Source: Gyrodactylus bullatarudis
Lineage: Eukaryota; Platyhelminthes; Monogenea; Gyrodactylidea; Gyrodactylidae
Assembly: GCA_012064415.1 (NCBI GenBank)
Contig: SSNU01000063.1
Location: forward strand, 195,800-259,799
DNA length: 64,000 nucleotides
Direction of reading: 5' to 3'
Position 1 is the stretch's first letter. Each line of letters begins with the position of its first letter. This document shows positions 24,723 through 36,316 of this stretch, piece by piece. Made by a program: the position numbers and the translations under genes. The notes beneath the pieces were generated by a model that ran no database searches, was not told the origin of the DNA, and was given only the letters and a program-made list of their open reading frames with translations.

Positions 24723-25071
24723 TTCTTATCGATAAACTCAAATCTAAATTTTTGACCCTATAATGTAAAATCGCATATTTGGTAAATATTAAATTATATT
24801 ATTTATATAAATAAAAGGCTCAAATATTTGTGAATTCCGAATCAGATAACAATATTCAAAAATAAAGAAATGTAAGGTTTGGCTGGTTTGGTACAGGTGC
24901 TCACACTAAATTATTTATTACAGAGTTTTATGTATCCAGAGTTCAAATACCAGCCTGTTTATGGTTTAGTACATCACCAAATTTTAAACTAATTATTGCA
25001 TTTTACTAGTTTTTCGAAGAAAAGCTTTGCTTTATTCCTGCCTCTTTCTGTTTGTAACTAAAGCTAGTTGA
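24723..25071. other. non-coding sequence
   Basis: No feature recognised between the piggyBac relic and the next foldback element. Confidence 0.4.
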
Positions 25072-25645
25072 CATGAAGATGAGAATTTACTTTTTTTACA
25101 ATAATTTTTGTTCGGAAAGTCAGGAAAAATTTTATTCTTTGAATTCCATAATAAAATAAGCCAATAATTTGGGAAAATTAAAAAAAAAGTTTCTAAAAAA
25201 ATTCAATCTGAATAAAATTTCAAAAATGCACCGAATTTCTACTTTTTCATCTTTTGATCTCAAAAATTTCAAAGATTCGAAGTAGTTAAATGAAGATATT
25301 CAAGATCAGCATTGTACAAAGAATTCGAATTGAGCCGTAGAGGTAGAGAGGAATCTACTGTTTTCAAGAAAAAGTTAAACTTTTAAATTTTGAATCATTC
25401 TCCTTCGAGGTTATAAATATAATAAATTCAAATTTTTCGATATCCCACGATAGTGTCGATTTCTTTGAAATCGATAAAAATTATGAGCTCGTTGAAAAGT
25501 GGAAATTCGAAAAATGCCTAATTTTAGTGAGATTGAATTTTTTCAGAAATTTTCTCAACTCATTGGCTTATTTCATTATGGAATTTAAAGAATAGAATTT
25601 TTCCTAACTTTCCGAACAAAAATATTGATTTTTTTTTAAAAAAAG
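25072..25645. mobile_element. foldback family element, right terminus lost
   Basis: The left end is AGCTAGTTGACATGAAGATG. The arms match inversely over the blocks around TGTTCGGAAAGTCAGGAAAA and AGCCAATAATTTGGGAAAAT. The right arm ends near 25645 without the terminal motif. Confidence 0.7.
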
Positions 25646-28087
25646 TAATTATTTTTTAGTTATAGGTGCAGAAACTAATAGGGTTTGAGAATCTCACTAA
25701 AAATTATGATTAGAAAGAAAAGATCAATTTTTTTCAGCTCAAAATTTTCTTCATTAAGAAGACAAAATTTCGTTCATCTTTCGAAGGATATAAAAACACC
25801 AATAACCAATTTATGTCTAATTATGAATGTAATAATTTCTTCTTACTCTCTTACTTGTGAAGATTACTATCACAATGATTATGATAATTATCATAATTAT
25901 AATTCTTTTAGCATAGCACTGTAATAATAGTAGAGAAGCAGTTGATAACGGTAAAGATTTATTCTGCTAAAGAAATATAAATCATGTGTCTATTTGCCCA
26001 TTAAAATGAACATGTGGCTTCCCTAAATGAGGAATTTCTTCACAAAATTGTAAAATATATTTTTCCCTTATCATTGACTAGTAATCAATAAAACTTTGAT
26101 ATCTTAAATTGAACTCAAACTGCTCCTTAGTAACTATAGAAATCTGAATAAGTTATGAATTTTGGTATTTAGTTCAACTCTTCGGAATTGTAAAGTGAGT
26201 CTTACATAGAAACAAAAATAAACTGATTTGAAGCTGATAACGATCTTTTATCTTCAGAAAATGACCTTCGTTTATCATTCAAAAAATGTTACGTTGACCA
26301 AATAGTGATGGTATATTATCTGGAACTTTTCGGCGAAATCGATTCAAATAAATTTAAACTAAAGTGTGTAAATACAAGAGCTATTTTGTTATCTTAATCT
26401 CCAAAGTATCTTTAGTCAGGAGAACAATCGGGCATGAACGGTTAGCAACAATTATTTTTCCACACAAAAGAAATATATAATTTCTATCAAGGATCAATTT
26501 ATCTATTTACAATCTATTCAGGTAATGCATCGAAAAGAGACTTTGCGAAATAAAACTTTAACTCTATGGAAATTAAATGTCTGCTGAATTCTTATTCTCA
26601 GAATGGTTCTTTAGAAATTTTTTGACTCAATTACAGTAAACCAATCGCATTTATTGTGCCTATAAATGAAAAGTAAAAAAATTGTTTTCATAATTTTAAC
26701 TTTTACACACGTTATTTCTTCCAAAAAATGACTCAAATTTAATAAACAAGTTTTAGACTTATTAATATAAAAATTCTGATAGGTCAAAATTCTCATAATT
26801 TTTTTTATCTTATTACAGAAAAAGTAAAAAACTTCGTTGGATAATGTTTAAATACTTGAAGATTTTATGTAAAGTAGAGTCGGAACCGAAAATCAATGGT
26901 CACCCTCTTTTGAGAAACTCCGATAAAGTTATAAATATATTGGTGTGCAGGGCATTTCATGAAAATATTCCCACTACAAGAACTACGAAAAAAAAACGAT
27001 CCATCCCACATATTTTGTAAATATTCCTAGCCCCACTAGACTTTATGCAATTAACCCTTGATTTTATCATATCGATAGGCGAATTTAGTAATTTCGTCAT
27101 AGAAAGCTACAATTGTATAACAGTAAATTGATCAGATAAATCTTTTTCACAAAATATATTTCATTTTCTTTTGCCTGCTCAGTGAAATTGATATTTTATA
27201 TAAATTAAGACCACATGTTTAAAGAATATTGCAAGTGTTTTTTATTAAATCACTCTCACACTCACACAATCTTGGTTTTTAGTACAGTTCATTATCATTT
27301 GTCTATCAGAGAAAGAGAACCAGGATTGAATAAAGGATGAAGATGATGAAATTCTAATTACATTCTTCTTTCATTTTGCAAATCACATGAAACAACTGAG
27401 AGAAATTGAAATAAAAAGGCATTAACGAAATCATGTTATTTTTAATCACTATAAACTCTCTCATGATGACTTGTGATAAATGAATGGCGGAGGAATCTGA
27501 ATAACTCCAGTTTTTATGATAAAAACGGTAATTGGGTTTCCTTGACTTGAACCCTTCAATGTTATCTATCATTGGAGAAAATAACTATCTAATTATGAAG
27601 AAAATAAGTGTTAGCTGAAGCAAAAATATTTATATATCTAAGAGTAGTATCACTTTAAAATTTAGAGAATTTTAGAGAAAAATACCTGAAAAACACCAAA
27701 AATCTTTAATAAAAATTGGACGAAAATTATAATTTCTAAATTTACTCTGAGAGATGATCTAGATTCTAAAAAATCTTGATCGAATTCCTTTTCTTGATGA
27801 AAAAATTGAGAATTTTGTAAAAAACATAAAGTTTATACTGACTAGGTATAGGTTTGATCATCTTCTTGCATTTTTACCAAAATCCTCAATAAAATTTAAG
27901 GAATCACCTCATCAAATGAAAGGTGAATTTTGATTTTTTAATTAATTTTACCATCTTAAATTTTATAAATTCAAGATTCTTCGATAATGAAGAGTCTTTC
28001 AAAAACAACCTTTGATCATCCTTAAAAAAACTTTGATAAAGAATTTTAAGAATATTTCCTAGTTGTTTTTATCGAACTAAAATATAA
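25646..28087. other. AT-rich sequence, one foldback fragment
   Basis: No gene is recognised. A piece of a foldback arm (GATCTAGATTCTAAAAAATC) lies near 27755-27815. A TTAACCCTTGATTTTATC motif lies at 27053-27070. Other open frames have no recognisable content. Confidence 0.4.
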
Positions 28088-28803
28088 AGTTGGTTGATAT
28101 GAAGTTGGGAATTAATGATTTTTACAGAAATCTCGATATTTTCATCAAGAATTCGAATTTGTTAGAGATTTTCTGGAATCTTACTCATGCTGCCCACATT
28201 TTCCATTTGAAGAAAAAAAATCTAAAAAAAAATATGAAAAATATGGTCATTTTTCAAATTCCCATTTGACGCAAAAATCCCATTTTTTCGAACTTTGAGC
28301 TGAAAATTTTTGTTGATTTGAAAGTGGGAGAGTGATCAAAAATTGATTTTCAGGATCAAGAATAGACAAGAAAACTGACTAGCACCGTCAAGTTATCGAC
28401 AGTTACCCCATTTTCGAGAGACTTTGAATTATCGAAATTTCATTGATTTTCAAGTAGTGAAAATGATCGAAAAAACGAAATTCCGCTCCCAAATGATAAG
28501 GTTAAGCAAAAGATTAAGTTGAATTGATTTTCTTGTCTAATCTTGATCCTGAAAATCAATTTTTGATCACTCTCCCACTTTCAAATCAACAAAAATTTTC
28601 AGCTCAAAGTTCGAAAAAATGGGATTTTTGCGTCAAATGGGAATTTGAAAAATGACCATATTTTTTTAAGATTTTTTTCTTCAAATGGAAAATGTGGGCA
28701 GCATGAGTAAGATTCCAGAAAATCTCTAACAAATTCGAATTCTTGATGAAAATATCGAGATTTCTGTAAAAATCATTAATTCCCAACTTCATATCAATTA
28801 GCT
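28088..28803. mobile_element. complete foldback element with arms of about 300 bp
   Basis: The left arm (28088 to about 28390) and right arm (about 28500-28803) are near-identical inverted copies, with termini AGTTGGTTGATATGAAGTTG and, on the complement, AGCTAATTGATATGAAGTTG. The centre of about 110 bp has no ORF. It is the best reference copy in the window for the family; the 62-codon frame at 28604-28792 is only arm sequence. Confidence 0.85.
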
Positions 28804-29358
28804 ATTTTATTTACTATTACTCTTTCGAATGAGCTATTATTTATTCAGCTTACAATAATTTAAGGAGAAAAAAAGAATTAAAATACCATCTATTCATATT
28901 TATTAGAATTAAAGAATAAATTGTAAGAAATCCACGCCCTTTCGAAGGCACGATTGAGAAAAAATCAGCTATTAATCTACAGTTTTACAAATACAAAATT
29001 GAGTTTTTCATTCTACGAACTAGAGGTTGAGGTCATTTTCCAGCCTTTTTTGGGACAATATTTTCTGAACTAATAGTTCATTCTTGAAAAAAATTGCATA
29101 TTCGTTATCAACCTATTCTGGAGCTATTCAAAATTTTCAATCTCAGGCATGTCCCTTGTATGAAATTCTCTCTGGGGTAATGATAATAGCGGATTCTAAT
29201 ACATTGTCATTTGATCAATTTTATGCATAGTAAACAGATAAGCCAAAAATTTATCATAGATATTTGAAAACAACGCATCTCAATTATCATATAAAATGTG
29301 AAAAATGAGCAAAAATCTTTGTAAGCAAATTTTTGTGAAACAAATCTCGAAACTAAAT
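28804..29358. other. upstream region of the Cys-Gly gene
   Basis: AT-rich. No TATA-type element can be singled out and no exon is recognised before 29359. Confidence 0.4.
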
Positions 29359-29628
29359 ATGTGCGGTTGTGGTTGTTGCTGGTGAGTTTGACATCAAACA
29401 AGGAAAATCATTACATAAAATCATAACTTTTCCTTTTAAAATAGTCCTTGTGGTTGTGGCTGTGGTGGCTGCGGCTGTGGTGGTTGTGGCTGTGGCTGCG
29501 GTTGTGGTGGCTGTGGTTGTGGCCATGGTTGCGGATGTTGCTGCCCCTGTTGCTGTTGTTGCGTTCCATGCTGCTGTGGTTGTTGTGGACCCTGTTGTGG
29601 AGGCTGTGGCTGTGGCGGTTGTTGCTAA
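29359..29628 (+). CDS. ultra-high Cys-Gly small protein, 68 aa, two exons
   Basis: Exon 1 (29359-29381) starts ATG TGC GGT and ends in phase 2 at a GTGAGT donor. The 63-nt intron (29382-29444) ends TTTTAAAATAG. Exon 2 (29445-29628) completes the split Cys codon and runs to TAA. The product has 36 Cys and 25 Gly among 68 residues, plus four Pro, one His, one Val and the start Met. Repeats of CG, CGG and runs of up to five Cys leave no room for a globular fold, signal peptide or metallothionein-like Lys spacing. Comparable compositions occur in keratin-associated, small cysteine-glycine-repeat and insect sperm-tail Cys-Gly-Pro proteins, where disulphides or metals cross-link a structural layer. 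Function here is not known. An AATAAA lies at 29658-29663, 30 bases after the stop. Alternate-frame Val/Ala and Trp/Leu readings are shadows. Confidence 0.8.
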
Positions 29629-29657
29629 ATAATCTAAATTTTTTAATATTTTTATAC

Positions 29658-29663
29658 AATAAA
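29658..29663 (+). promoter_or_regulatory. polyadenylation signal AATAAA of the Cys-Gly gene
   Basis: Canonical hexamer 30 bases past the TAA. Confidence 0.55.
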
Positions 29664-31535
29664 TGTAATCTGATAAATCCTATATCAATCTTCAGTTCCA
29701 TCCAATTATATTCTGATTTTTTCCAGATATAATAATTAGGTATAATTCTATAAATAGAAAATTATGAGACTTGAAGAAATAGAAAACTGTTTGATTTAAT
29801 TTTGCTCAAAATTTAAATCGATCATAATAAAATCCCATTTAAATTCCTTTTTATAGGATGAGATTAATCAATAAAGAGGAGAACTTTCGACGTTCATCGA
29901 TTGAATCTTTGATTAAATAAGTCAAAGTATCCTAAAACCATCTTTTTTGTACGAGTTCGTTTTTAAAAAGGGAGTTTATGTTGAGTAATAAATTGATAAT
30001 CTATTAGAAGATCACTTCTCAAAATGTCTAATTTTAAACGAGAAGATGAGGTCTAACGAACTTGAGAGTAGCTTCATTCGAAAAAACAGAAAATTTTTGA
30101 TCCATTTGAAGCCGTGAGTTGATTTTAAAACACAAATTTTCACTCAAATATCTCCGAAACTGAATATAATTGCAAATTTTGAGAACAGATTCAGGACCTG
30201 CGTCAAATTTCGTATCAGTAATGAGGAGTCTATACCTGCCATAAATGTTTGGAATGTTTCTTCACTAGCTTATAAATTAGATCTTTTCTTTGTAATAGCT
30301 TTTGTAATTTTTGTGCTTAGCCTCTAAATTAAAGTATATGGTCGAGTTTTAGAGAAATTCTTTAAGAACTGTAGCGTAAGTAGAATCTGCTAAGCAGATA
30401 TAAGAGCTCAAAATTCCGATGAGTATTGAATCAAAAAATTTAGAATTCTTGGAATCATTCAACATTTGAAAACCAAGGATAGAGTCTATTTTAGACATGA
30501 TAAAACTATTTTGTATATACAGACTCTGAAAACTTGACAATTCCCCATAGAAAAAAACGAGAATTCTTATCTATGACAGGATATTTGCTGATTAAATTTT
30601 CCTCCTGATTCTGTTAATTATAAAGAAACATATTTGTACTTTTCTTGACAATAAGACGAAAGATTGGTGAATTTGATTCTGTGTTTTCTGAAAATTTATC
30701 ATAAACCTGAATGGTTTTTTTTAATCTAAAGCAATAAGTAAAACCAGAAAAGAAATTTAAAGAAAATTTTGATTAAGTTATAATTTGAACCTCTTCAAAA
30801 GCTAAATCTTTGAGAAATCAAAAAATAGCTCGTGTTATTCTGATAAATTCAAAAAATCTTGTCTTTATCTTCTGAAATTCTCTTGAAGCAGAGAATAAAT
30901 TTTCAGAATGTTTTTCCAATTTAACATTTGTTTATTTTGTACTTGAGAGAACATGTGGAACTGATGCATTTACATGAAAGTGCTTCCTTTCCTGGAACAG
31001 ATGTATTAAATTCATAATTCAGTAGGATATTTCGTTCCTTTTTCATGGGCCCAAAATAAAAGTCAAGTATACAATTGTATTCTTCATTGTCTATAGAGTT
31101 TTCGATTTTCACAAAATACTCATTACGCTGGATGAAATTTTAGACATCATATCATTATCATGTAAAAGTCGAATTTCGATTTCTGATCAATGAAATTAAT
31201 ACGTTTCCTCGATAATGGCGATAATCAAAAATTCATATTGTTTGATTTGCCACAATAATAACGAATTTCTTTAGACGAATTCGAATTCTTTCTCTATATT
31301 TATTCGAAATATCAGGATTTAATCGCTTCAAATTTTAAAAATCGATGAAAATTTACTTGCTGCAAACTGCTTTTTCGATTGAGTCAATTCCCCATCTACA
31401 TCTGGTAACTTCAGAAATAGATGGGATAAATAATTTGAAAGAAAAACAAAATTTTTATTGTACAATCATCTTCCCGAATCCAGTTTATACCGAGAATTTA
31501 ATTAATCAAGTGCAATAATTTTTAAACTATTTATT
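29664..31535. other. AT-rich sequence, nothing recognised
   Basis: Minus-strand frames at 30349-30540 and 30921-31112 lack recognisable motifs and have no clear start. Confidence 0.4.
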
Positions 31536-31787
31536 TTAAAAAATATCAGAAAGGTTTCTTTTACCATAAAACAATGCAATAGTCACCGAAATAAGTAAGA
31601 TGGTTATAGCTGATACTCCAGCTGCATACTTGACGAAGCTAACTATTCTTGAAGATATTGAATCGATCACAAGAACAGCATCATGTAAATTCTTGTTGCA
31701 TTGAGCACATTTTCCTTCACAATAGATCGGATGCTCACACTCTCTTGAGATAAAACATTTATTCAAATTAATCTCGGATGATACTAA
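31536..31787 (-). CDS. possible exon: Cys-rich motif plus transmembrane helix
   Basis: The minus-strand frame reads ...ISRECEHPIYCEGKCAQCNK, a cluster of five cysteines. After about 25 residues comes a 21-residue hydrophobic helix (AAGVSAITILLISVTIALFYG), then a short basic tail and a stop at 31536. Composition is more protein-like than the flanks. There is no in-frame ATG before the cysteines: the codon at 31766 is TTG. If real, this is the last exon of a gene whose earlier exons, toward higher coordinates, I could not join. A C-terminal membrane anchor behind a small disulphide-rich ectodomain is one reading. No family is recognised. Confidence 0.35.
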   Translation of the reverse strand, partial: LVSSEINLNKCFISRECEHPIYCEGKCAQCNKNLHDAVLVIDSISSRIVSFVKYAAGVSAITILLISVTIALFYGKRNLSDIF

Positions 31788-32067
31788 ATTTCATACTACA
31801 AAGATAAATTCAAAATTGATAAAATTAACGATTACAAACTAACTAGAGTTACAAATATTTGATTTTGTGGTGAACATATTTAAAACAAATCTAGTTGATA
31901 ACAGTCTTAAATTTTTATAATTAATGATTTTTTTTCTAGTTTTGTAGAGAATCTTTTGCTGATTTCGAATAGTATGATCTTTAAAATTCTAAAATAGAAT
32001 TTTCGAGTTATTCGGTAAAGACTGAAAACCTGACTTGCAAGATTTGCCTATCTCCATTAGAATTCAT

Positions 32068-32560
32068 GTCCTCCAGTGATTCCACGGAATCACTAAAAGG
32101 CTAGTTATTCCGTAAACTCGGTTTACGAATTCACTAGTTATTCCAAGGAATCCGCGATTATTTTAAAAACAGATGAAACATTGGAAATTGGTCATTCATT
32201 GTTTGAAGAATTAAAAAATAACAGGGAAATGTTTTTCTGATAAACCTTTACTTGGTCCATGGTATGCCCAAATACAGCCAAAGTCAAGGCTCAGTGGAGA
32301 GAGCCAATCAAGATATTGAGAACATATCGTTAAAGTGGAATGTGGAATCCTCATTGAGGATATCCCTGGAAAGGGGTGGTCAGTAGGACTACGATTTGTT
32401 CAGTATATGAAAAATAGTAGGTATCATTCAACTAGTGCCTTTTGAGGATTCCTCCAAATTACTAGTGCTTATTAGGGATTCCTAGGAATAACTAATGAAT
32501 TCGTAAACCGAGTTTAGGAATAACTAGCCTTTTAGTGATACCATGGAATCACTGGAGGAC
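32068..32560. mobile_element. palindromic-ended element holding an integrase fragment
   Basis: Terminal inverted repeats of about 75 bp start GTCCTCCAGTGATTCCACGG on the left, with the matching complement on the right. They contain smaller palindromes (GATTCCACGGAATC, ACTCGGTTTACGA). The centre carries an integrase remnant (32252-32430). Confidence 0.75.
32252..32430 (+). pseudogene. DDE integrase core fragment
   Basis: The frame from 32252 reads LVHGMPKYSQSQGSVERANQ followed by DIENISLKW. This is the conserved segment around the catalytic glutamate (SQGSVERAN) of retroviral-type integrases found in Ginger/SCAND3/KRBA2-like transposon proteins. After one frameshift, the frame from 32371 reads KGWSVGLRFVQYMKNSRYHS, the next block of the same domain. 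The first two catalytic aspartates are absent. It is a relic, probably left by internal deletion of a larger element. Confidence 0.75.
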
Positions 32561-33455
32561 ACGGATTTACTGTAACAGGGATACTCAATTATGTGACTAT
32601 TCCAGCCCGTTGTAAGAAAATCATCCGCCCCAATTCAGATGCTGTGGACCTTGAACTATCCAGAGCGTAAAAAATCATATAAAATATTTTCATTGAGGAA
32701 TCTCTTCTTTTCAACCCTTTAAATTTAGAACAAAGATAACATTTGTAATTCATTAATCTACAATTTTATCTAAATTGTTTGAAACTCAGGACGCAAAATC
32801 AAGTGCTGGTCTAATTTTTACTGATAGACAATTTGATCAAGATCAACTCACTTTTTAAACGACATGGTTAATATTTTGTCCGAAAAGACCTAATCTAGCT
32901 TATATGCGAACTGATCTTAATACAGAAACTAATCACACATGAATATTTTTCATTCACAGACTCTTATGGCTTACACAGTTATTATTTTACTATTCGATCC
33001 GAGTGTATGAAATAATAAAAGTTAAAATTAACTGAATCTGTGGGCAGATAAACTAAGTGATTATTATTGATTTGTAATTGATAATTTTTTCTTCACAAAT
33101 AGGTCTAATTTCGAGTGAAATAAGTCAATTTAACTTTGATGTAAATTTTGTTTTTCTTATTTTTATAATTAGCAGCAATAATATTTTAGTATTTCACAAT
33201 TATTCCACAAAGTCACGCTTCTGATATGAGTTGTAAAAAGGATCTTCAGAAGTTTCATATTCTAAACGTTTTTTTCTAATTTTAAATACTGTTTAATTGA
33301 TAAAATTTCACTTTCATTACATTCTTTATGCAAAAAATAATTTTACGTTTAAAATTAAAATCGAGAATTTTACAGAAAACTTATTGAACCTATTCCAATA
33401 TATCTTATAAAATATATTCCTGTTCAAATTCCAAGGAATTCAATATATAACATAT
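32561..33455. other. AT-rich sequence, nothing recognised
   Basis: A short tail just after 32560 is less AT-rich and could belong to the integrase-containing element. Otherwise non-coding. Confidence 0.4.
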
Positions 33456-33575
33456 TTAACCCTTCATATCTCATTGTGTAACCAGTGGAACAAAACACTC
33501 AAGAGATAATTTAAACTGAAATATACCTAAAACACTTTTTTCACTCCTCATTAGAAAATAAATTTATTAAGCTGA
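33456..33575 (+). repeat. piggyBac-like end, copy 1 (with 62055-62165)
   Basis: Begins TTAACCCTTCATATCTCATT and shares about 110 bp with 62055-62165, including CTCATTAGAAAR and TTTATTAAGCT. TTAA followed by CCC is the typical terminus of piggyBac-group elements. Confidence 0.65.
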
Positions 33576-33576
33576 G

Positions 33577-34283
33577 ATCTTAGGAAAAAATAAAATAATT
33601 TTCCATCGCAATACAATAGCTACAGATCTCAAATATCTAGTCGCCTGCTCGATATCTCTTTAAGTTTAGAAGATAACTAGTTTTAGAGCCGAAAAATCCC
33701 AATTTCAAACTCAATAATCTTTGAAATGATAAGTCGGCTTTCAGAGAAGAACTCAAATTCGGAAACAATTTGTATGACATTTTTGATATGAGTTATCATT
33801 TTTTATTAATAAATATCAGATATATCGATTTTTAAGATTACTATTAAAATGTAAATTTATTATTTAAAATCTTACTTATCCATTAGAAGGAATGAGTCAT
33901 TTCGATAAATAATTTATTTCCTACTAGCGTTTAATTTCCTGTCATAATTTATACTGAATTATACTTAAAGAGTGAGTAGTAGAATCGGAAAATTATTCAA
34001 CGAATCGAAGATAATTCAGAGAACATTTACTCCTGTAGATTGAAGAAAGATATAAACTTAATTCTTCACGTCCTAGATAATTTTGTTTACATCACAGAAA
34101 TTAGAAAATAAGTAACCTTACCAAAATTAATCTACTGATTCCGAATCTGAGTTCCTTTCTGAAAGCCGACTTATTGGCATTTTTTGGCTCTAAAACTAGT
34201 TATCTTCTAAACTTAAAGAGATATCAAGCAGGCGACTACTATTTTTTGACGACGTAAAATTATTTTTCCCAAGGCTGAAACGC
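33577..34283. mobile_element. foldback element with arms of about 150 bp
   Basis: The left arm, with TCGCCTGCTCGATATCTC and ATAAGTCGGCTTTCAG, is inversely repeated at 34130-34283. The centre is AT-rich without ORFs. It may form one element with the TTAACCC end at 33456; the matching right TTAA end was not found. Confidence 0.7.
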
Positions 34284-34300
34284 TATAAATATATTTTAAA

Positions 34301-34323
34301 TATATATATATATATATGTATAT
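34301..34323. repeat. (TA)n microsatellite
   Basis: A run of about ten TA units with a TG interruption. Confidence 0.8.
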
Positions 34324-35223
34324 GACTAAATTTTCAAGAAATCAACATTTCTAGAGTAACTTCTGTTGGCATCAGTGAAAAGCTGTGTTTATCAATTATG
34401 GATATTCTTGTAGATTAATAAATCCCATAGTGAGATGAATGTATAAGTTGTTGGGATAAAATATCTTTCCCGATTTATTCAACTAACCTTTTAAACTTCA
34501 GAATGCCCTAAATTTGCACTTTATCAACTTTTGAGCTAAAATTTCTTTTGATTTTGAAAATTTAAGGTAAATCAAGAACTGACATTCGGCATCAAAATTC
34601 GAAAAAAACTTGAATATACCCATAAAAGTTCAGAAAAACTTAGCATTATCAAGAAATTGGATGAAAAATCGATCTTGGGACAAGAACAATGTCAAAAAGT
34701 TCTTTTGGGAGAAATCAAAAGATAAAAATGGTGTCAATTAATGGAAGAATCCTTCATTAAAACAATTTTGTAATTTGTAGCTATATTTTTCCTTGATAAT
34801 TGAAAATATTTCGCCTAATTTCGATCCAATTTACCACTTTTGCCTTGAAATCAAGGAGAAAATATTGATTTTTTCATCTTCACGAAGAATGAATTTCTTT
34901 TTTATTTCTTACTACTTTTGTATATTTACTTTCAAGTAGCTATGTGAAAATAATAATTTTGTACTTTAGAAGAAATGAACCAACTCCTCGGTGTAATATA
35001 CTTACGAATTAATGACTTCAAAAAAAACCGTTGATGAGTTGATGAAGACACCAAGCAAACTGTCATGAAATTGGTGAACCTCAATCTTCCTCAAGAATTC
35101 AACATTTTCATCTATATATCCCCGTATATAACAATATCAATTAAATTTCAATGAAGTTTCAAGTACTTTGCCCAGACTAATAATGAATATTTGCTTAACC
35201 TATAAATTGAGGCTGTCATTACC
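34324..35223. other. non-coding or decayed 5' part of the next element
   Basis: Around 34975-35100 there are short reading pieces (MNQLLGVIYLRIN, then QTVMKLVNLNLPQEF in another frame). They could be decayed N-terminal sequence of the following ORF, but I cannot support this. Confidence 0.3.
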
Positions 35224-35230
35224 ATGATAT

Positions 35231-36316
35231 ATGATATATATATATATACAGAGCATAAATTATAATGGACAAATCTTAGTGAGTCATAAAATAAATGGCG
35301 GAGGAGTAACATTTTCTCATTATAAAAGTAGAGACCTTATTTTTAGACCTTATTTTTCATTTGAAGACAATCTTTTTTTTTTTAGTAATATACCCGGATT
35401 ATTCAACGAGCTTTCATATGAATTTAATCCAAACTCTCTAAGGCTTTTCATAGATTCGTCCAAAAATAGTCTTAAAGCAGTTCTTCTAGATAATCTGAAC
35501 GTAATTCCATCTATTCCAATAGCTTATTCCAGAGAACTGCCCGAGAACAGAGAGAGTATTGAGATAATTCTAGATAAAATTAGTTATTATGAATATAATT
35601 TTTTCATAATCGCTGATTTTCAAGTAATAGGCTTTTTAATGGGAATTCAAAGAGGGAACACATCCTTCCCATGTTTTCTCTGCTTATGGGAATCAAGAGC
35701 TCGAGGTACTCATTATGACCCAAATTTTTTTCCTGTTCCAAGAGGAGTTGGAATGGGCAATAACAGAATTAATGAGCCCCTCGTTGAGAATAATCGAATT
35801 CTTCTTCCACCTTTGCACATAAAATTAGGAATTTTTAAGCAATTTATGAAAGCATTGGTTTCTAGAAATTCCCATTCTCTGGAGCATGTTTATGCTAAAT
35901 TCTCATATATTTCAAGAACTAAAATAGATGAGGGAATACTCACTGGTCCTCAAATTAATGATTTGATAAAAGATGAAATCTTCTCTCTTGTTCTTGTAGA
36001 AGAAGAACTTTGAGCATGGAATTCTTTTAAAGATGTGTGTTTAAATTTTTTTGGGAATAATAGAGACCCAAATGCTAGAATATTAGTTGAAGAGCTTCTG
36101 GTATCTTATGCAGAGTTGGGTTGTCTCATGAACTTGAAGTTACATTTCCTTCGTTTTCATTTTGATTTTTTTCATCAAGTTCCACTTGGTACCGTCTCAG
36201 ATGAACATGGTGAAAAAATGCACCAAATGATGATGTTCATTGAGGAAAGATATTCAGTAATAAATGTGGAACATTGTCTTTCAGATTACTGTTGGTTTAT
36301 AAAAAATACAGATTAA
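35231..36316 (+). pseudogene. uncharacterised multi-copy invertebrate protein, in-frame stop
   Basis: A single frame spans about 361 residues and is broken only by TGA at 36011-36013, after LVEEEL. The next codons continue the family (AWNSFKDVCLNFF). Recognisable blocks in order are PGLFNELS, LRLFIDSSKNSLKAVLLDN, PSIPIAYS, FLMGIQRGNTSFPCFLCLWE, PPLHIKLGIFKQFMKAL, GPQINDLIKD, then LGCLMNLKLHFLRFHFDFFH, GEKMHQMMMFIEERYS and SDYCWFIKN. From memory, proteins with FIDSSK..LKAVLL, FPC.LC.W.SR and PPLHIKLG are abundant and near-repetitive in many invertebrate genomes and are probably mobile-element encoded, with no assigned activity. A deleted sibling lies at 21975-22278. The start is uncertain: ATG at 35231 lies in a (TA)-rich stretch. 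One nonsense change suggests recent decay. Confidence 0.7.

Noticed and set aside
29369..29632. Val/Ala-rich and Trp/Leu-rich plus-strand frames and a His/Ser/Asn-rich minus-strand frame as proteins
   Set aside because: They are alternate readings of the Cys-Gly repeat; only the Cys-Gly frame joins an upstream ATG exon through a GT-AG intron in phase.
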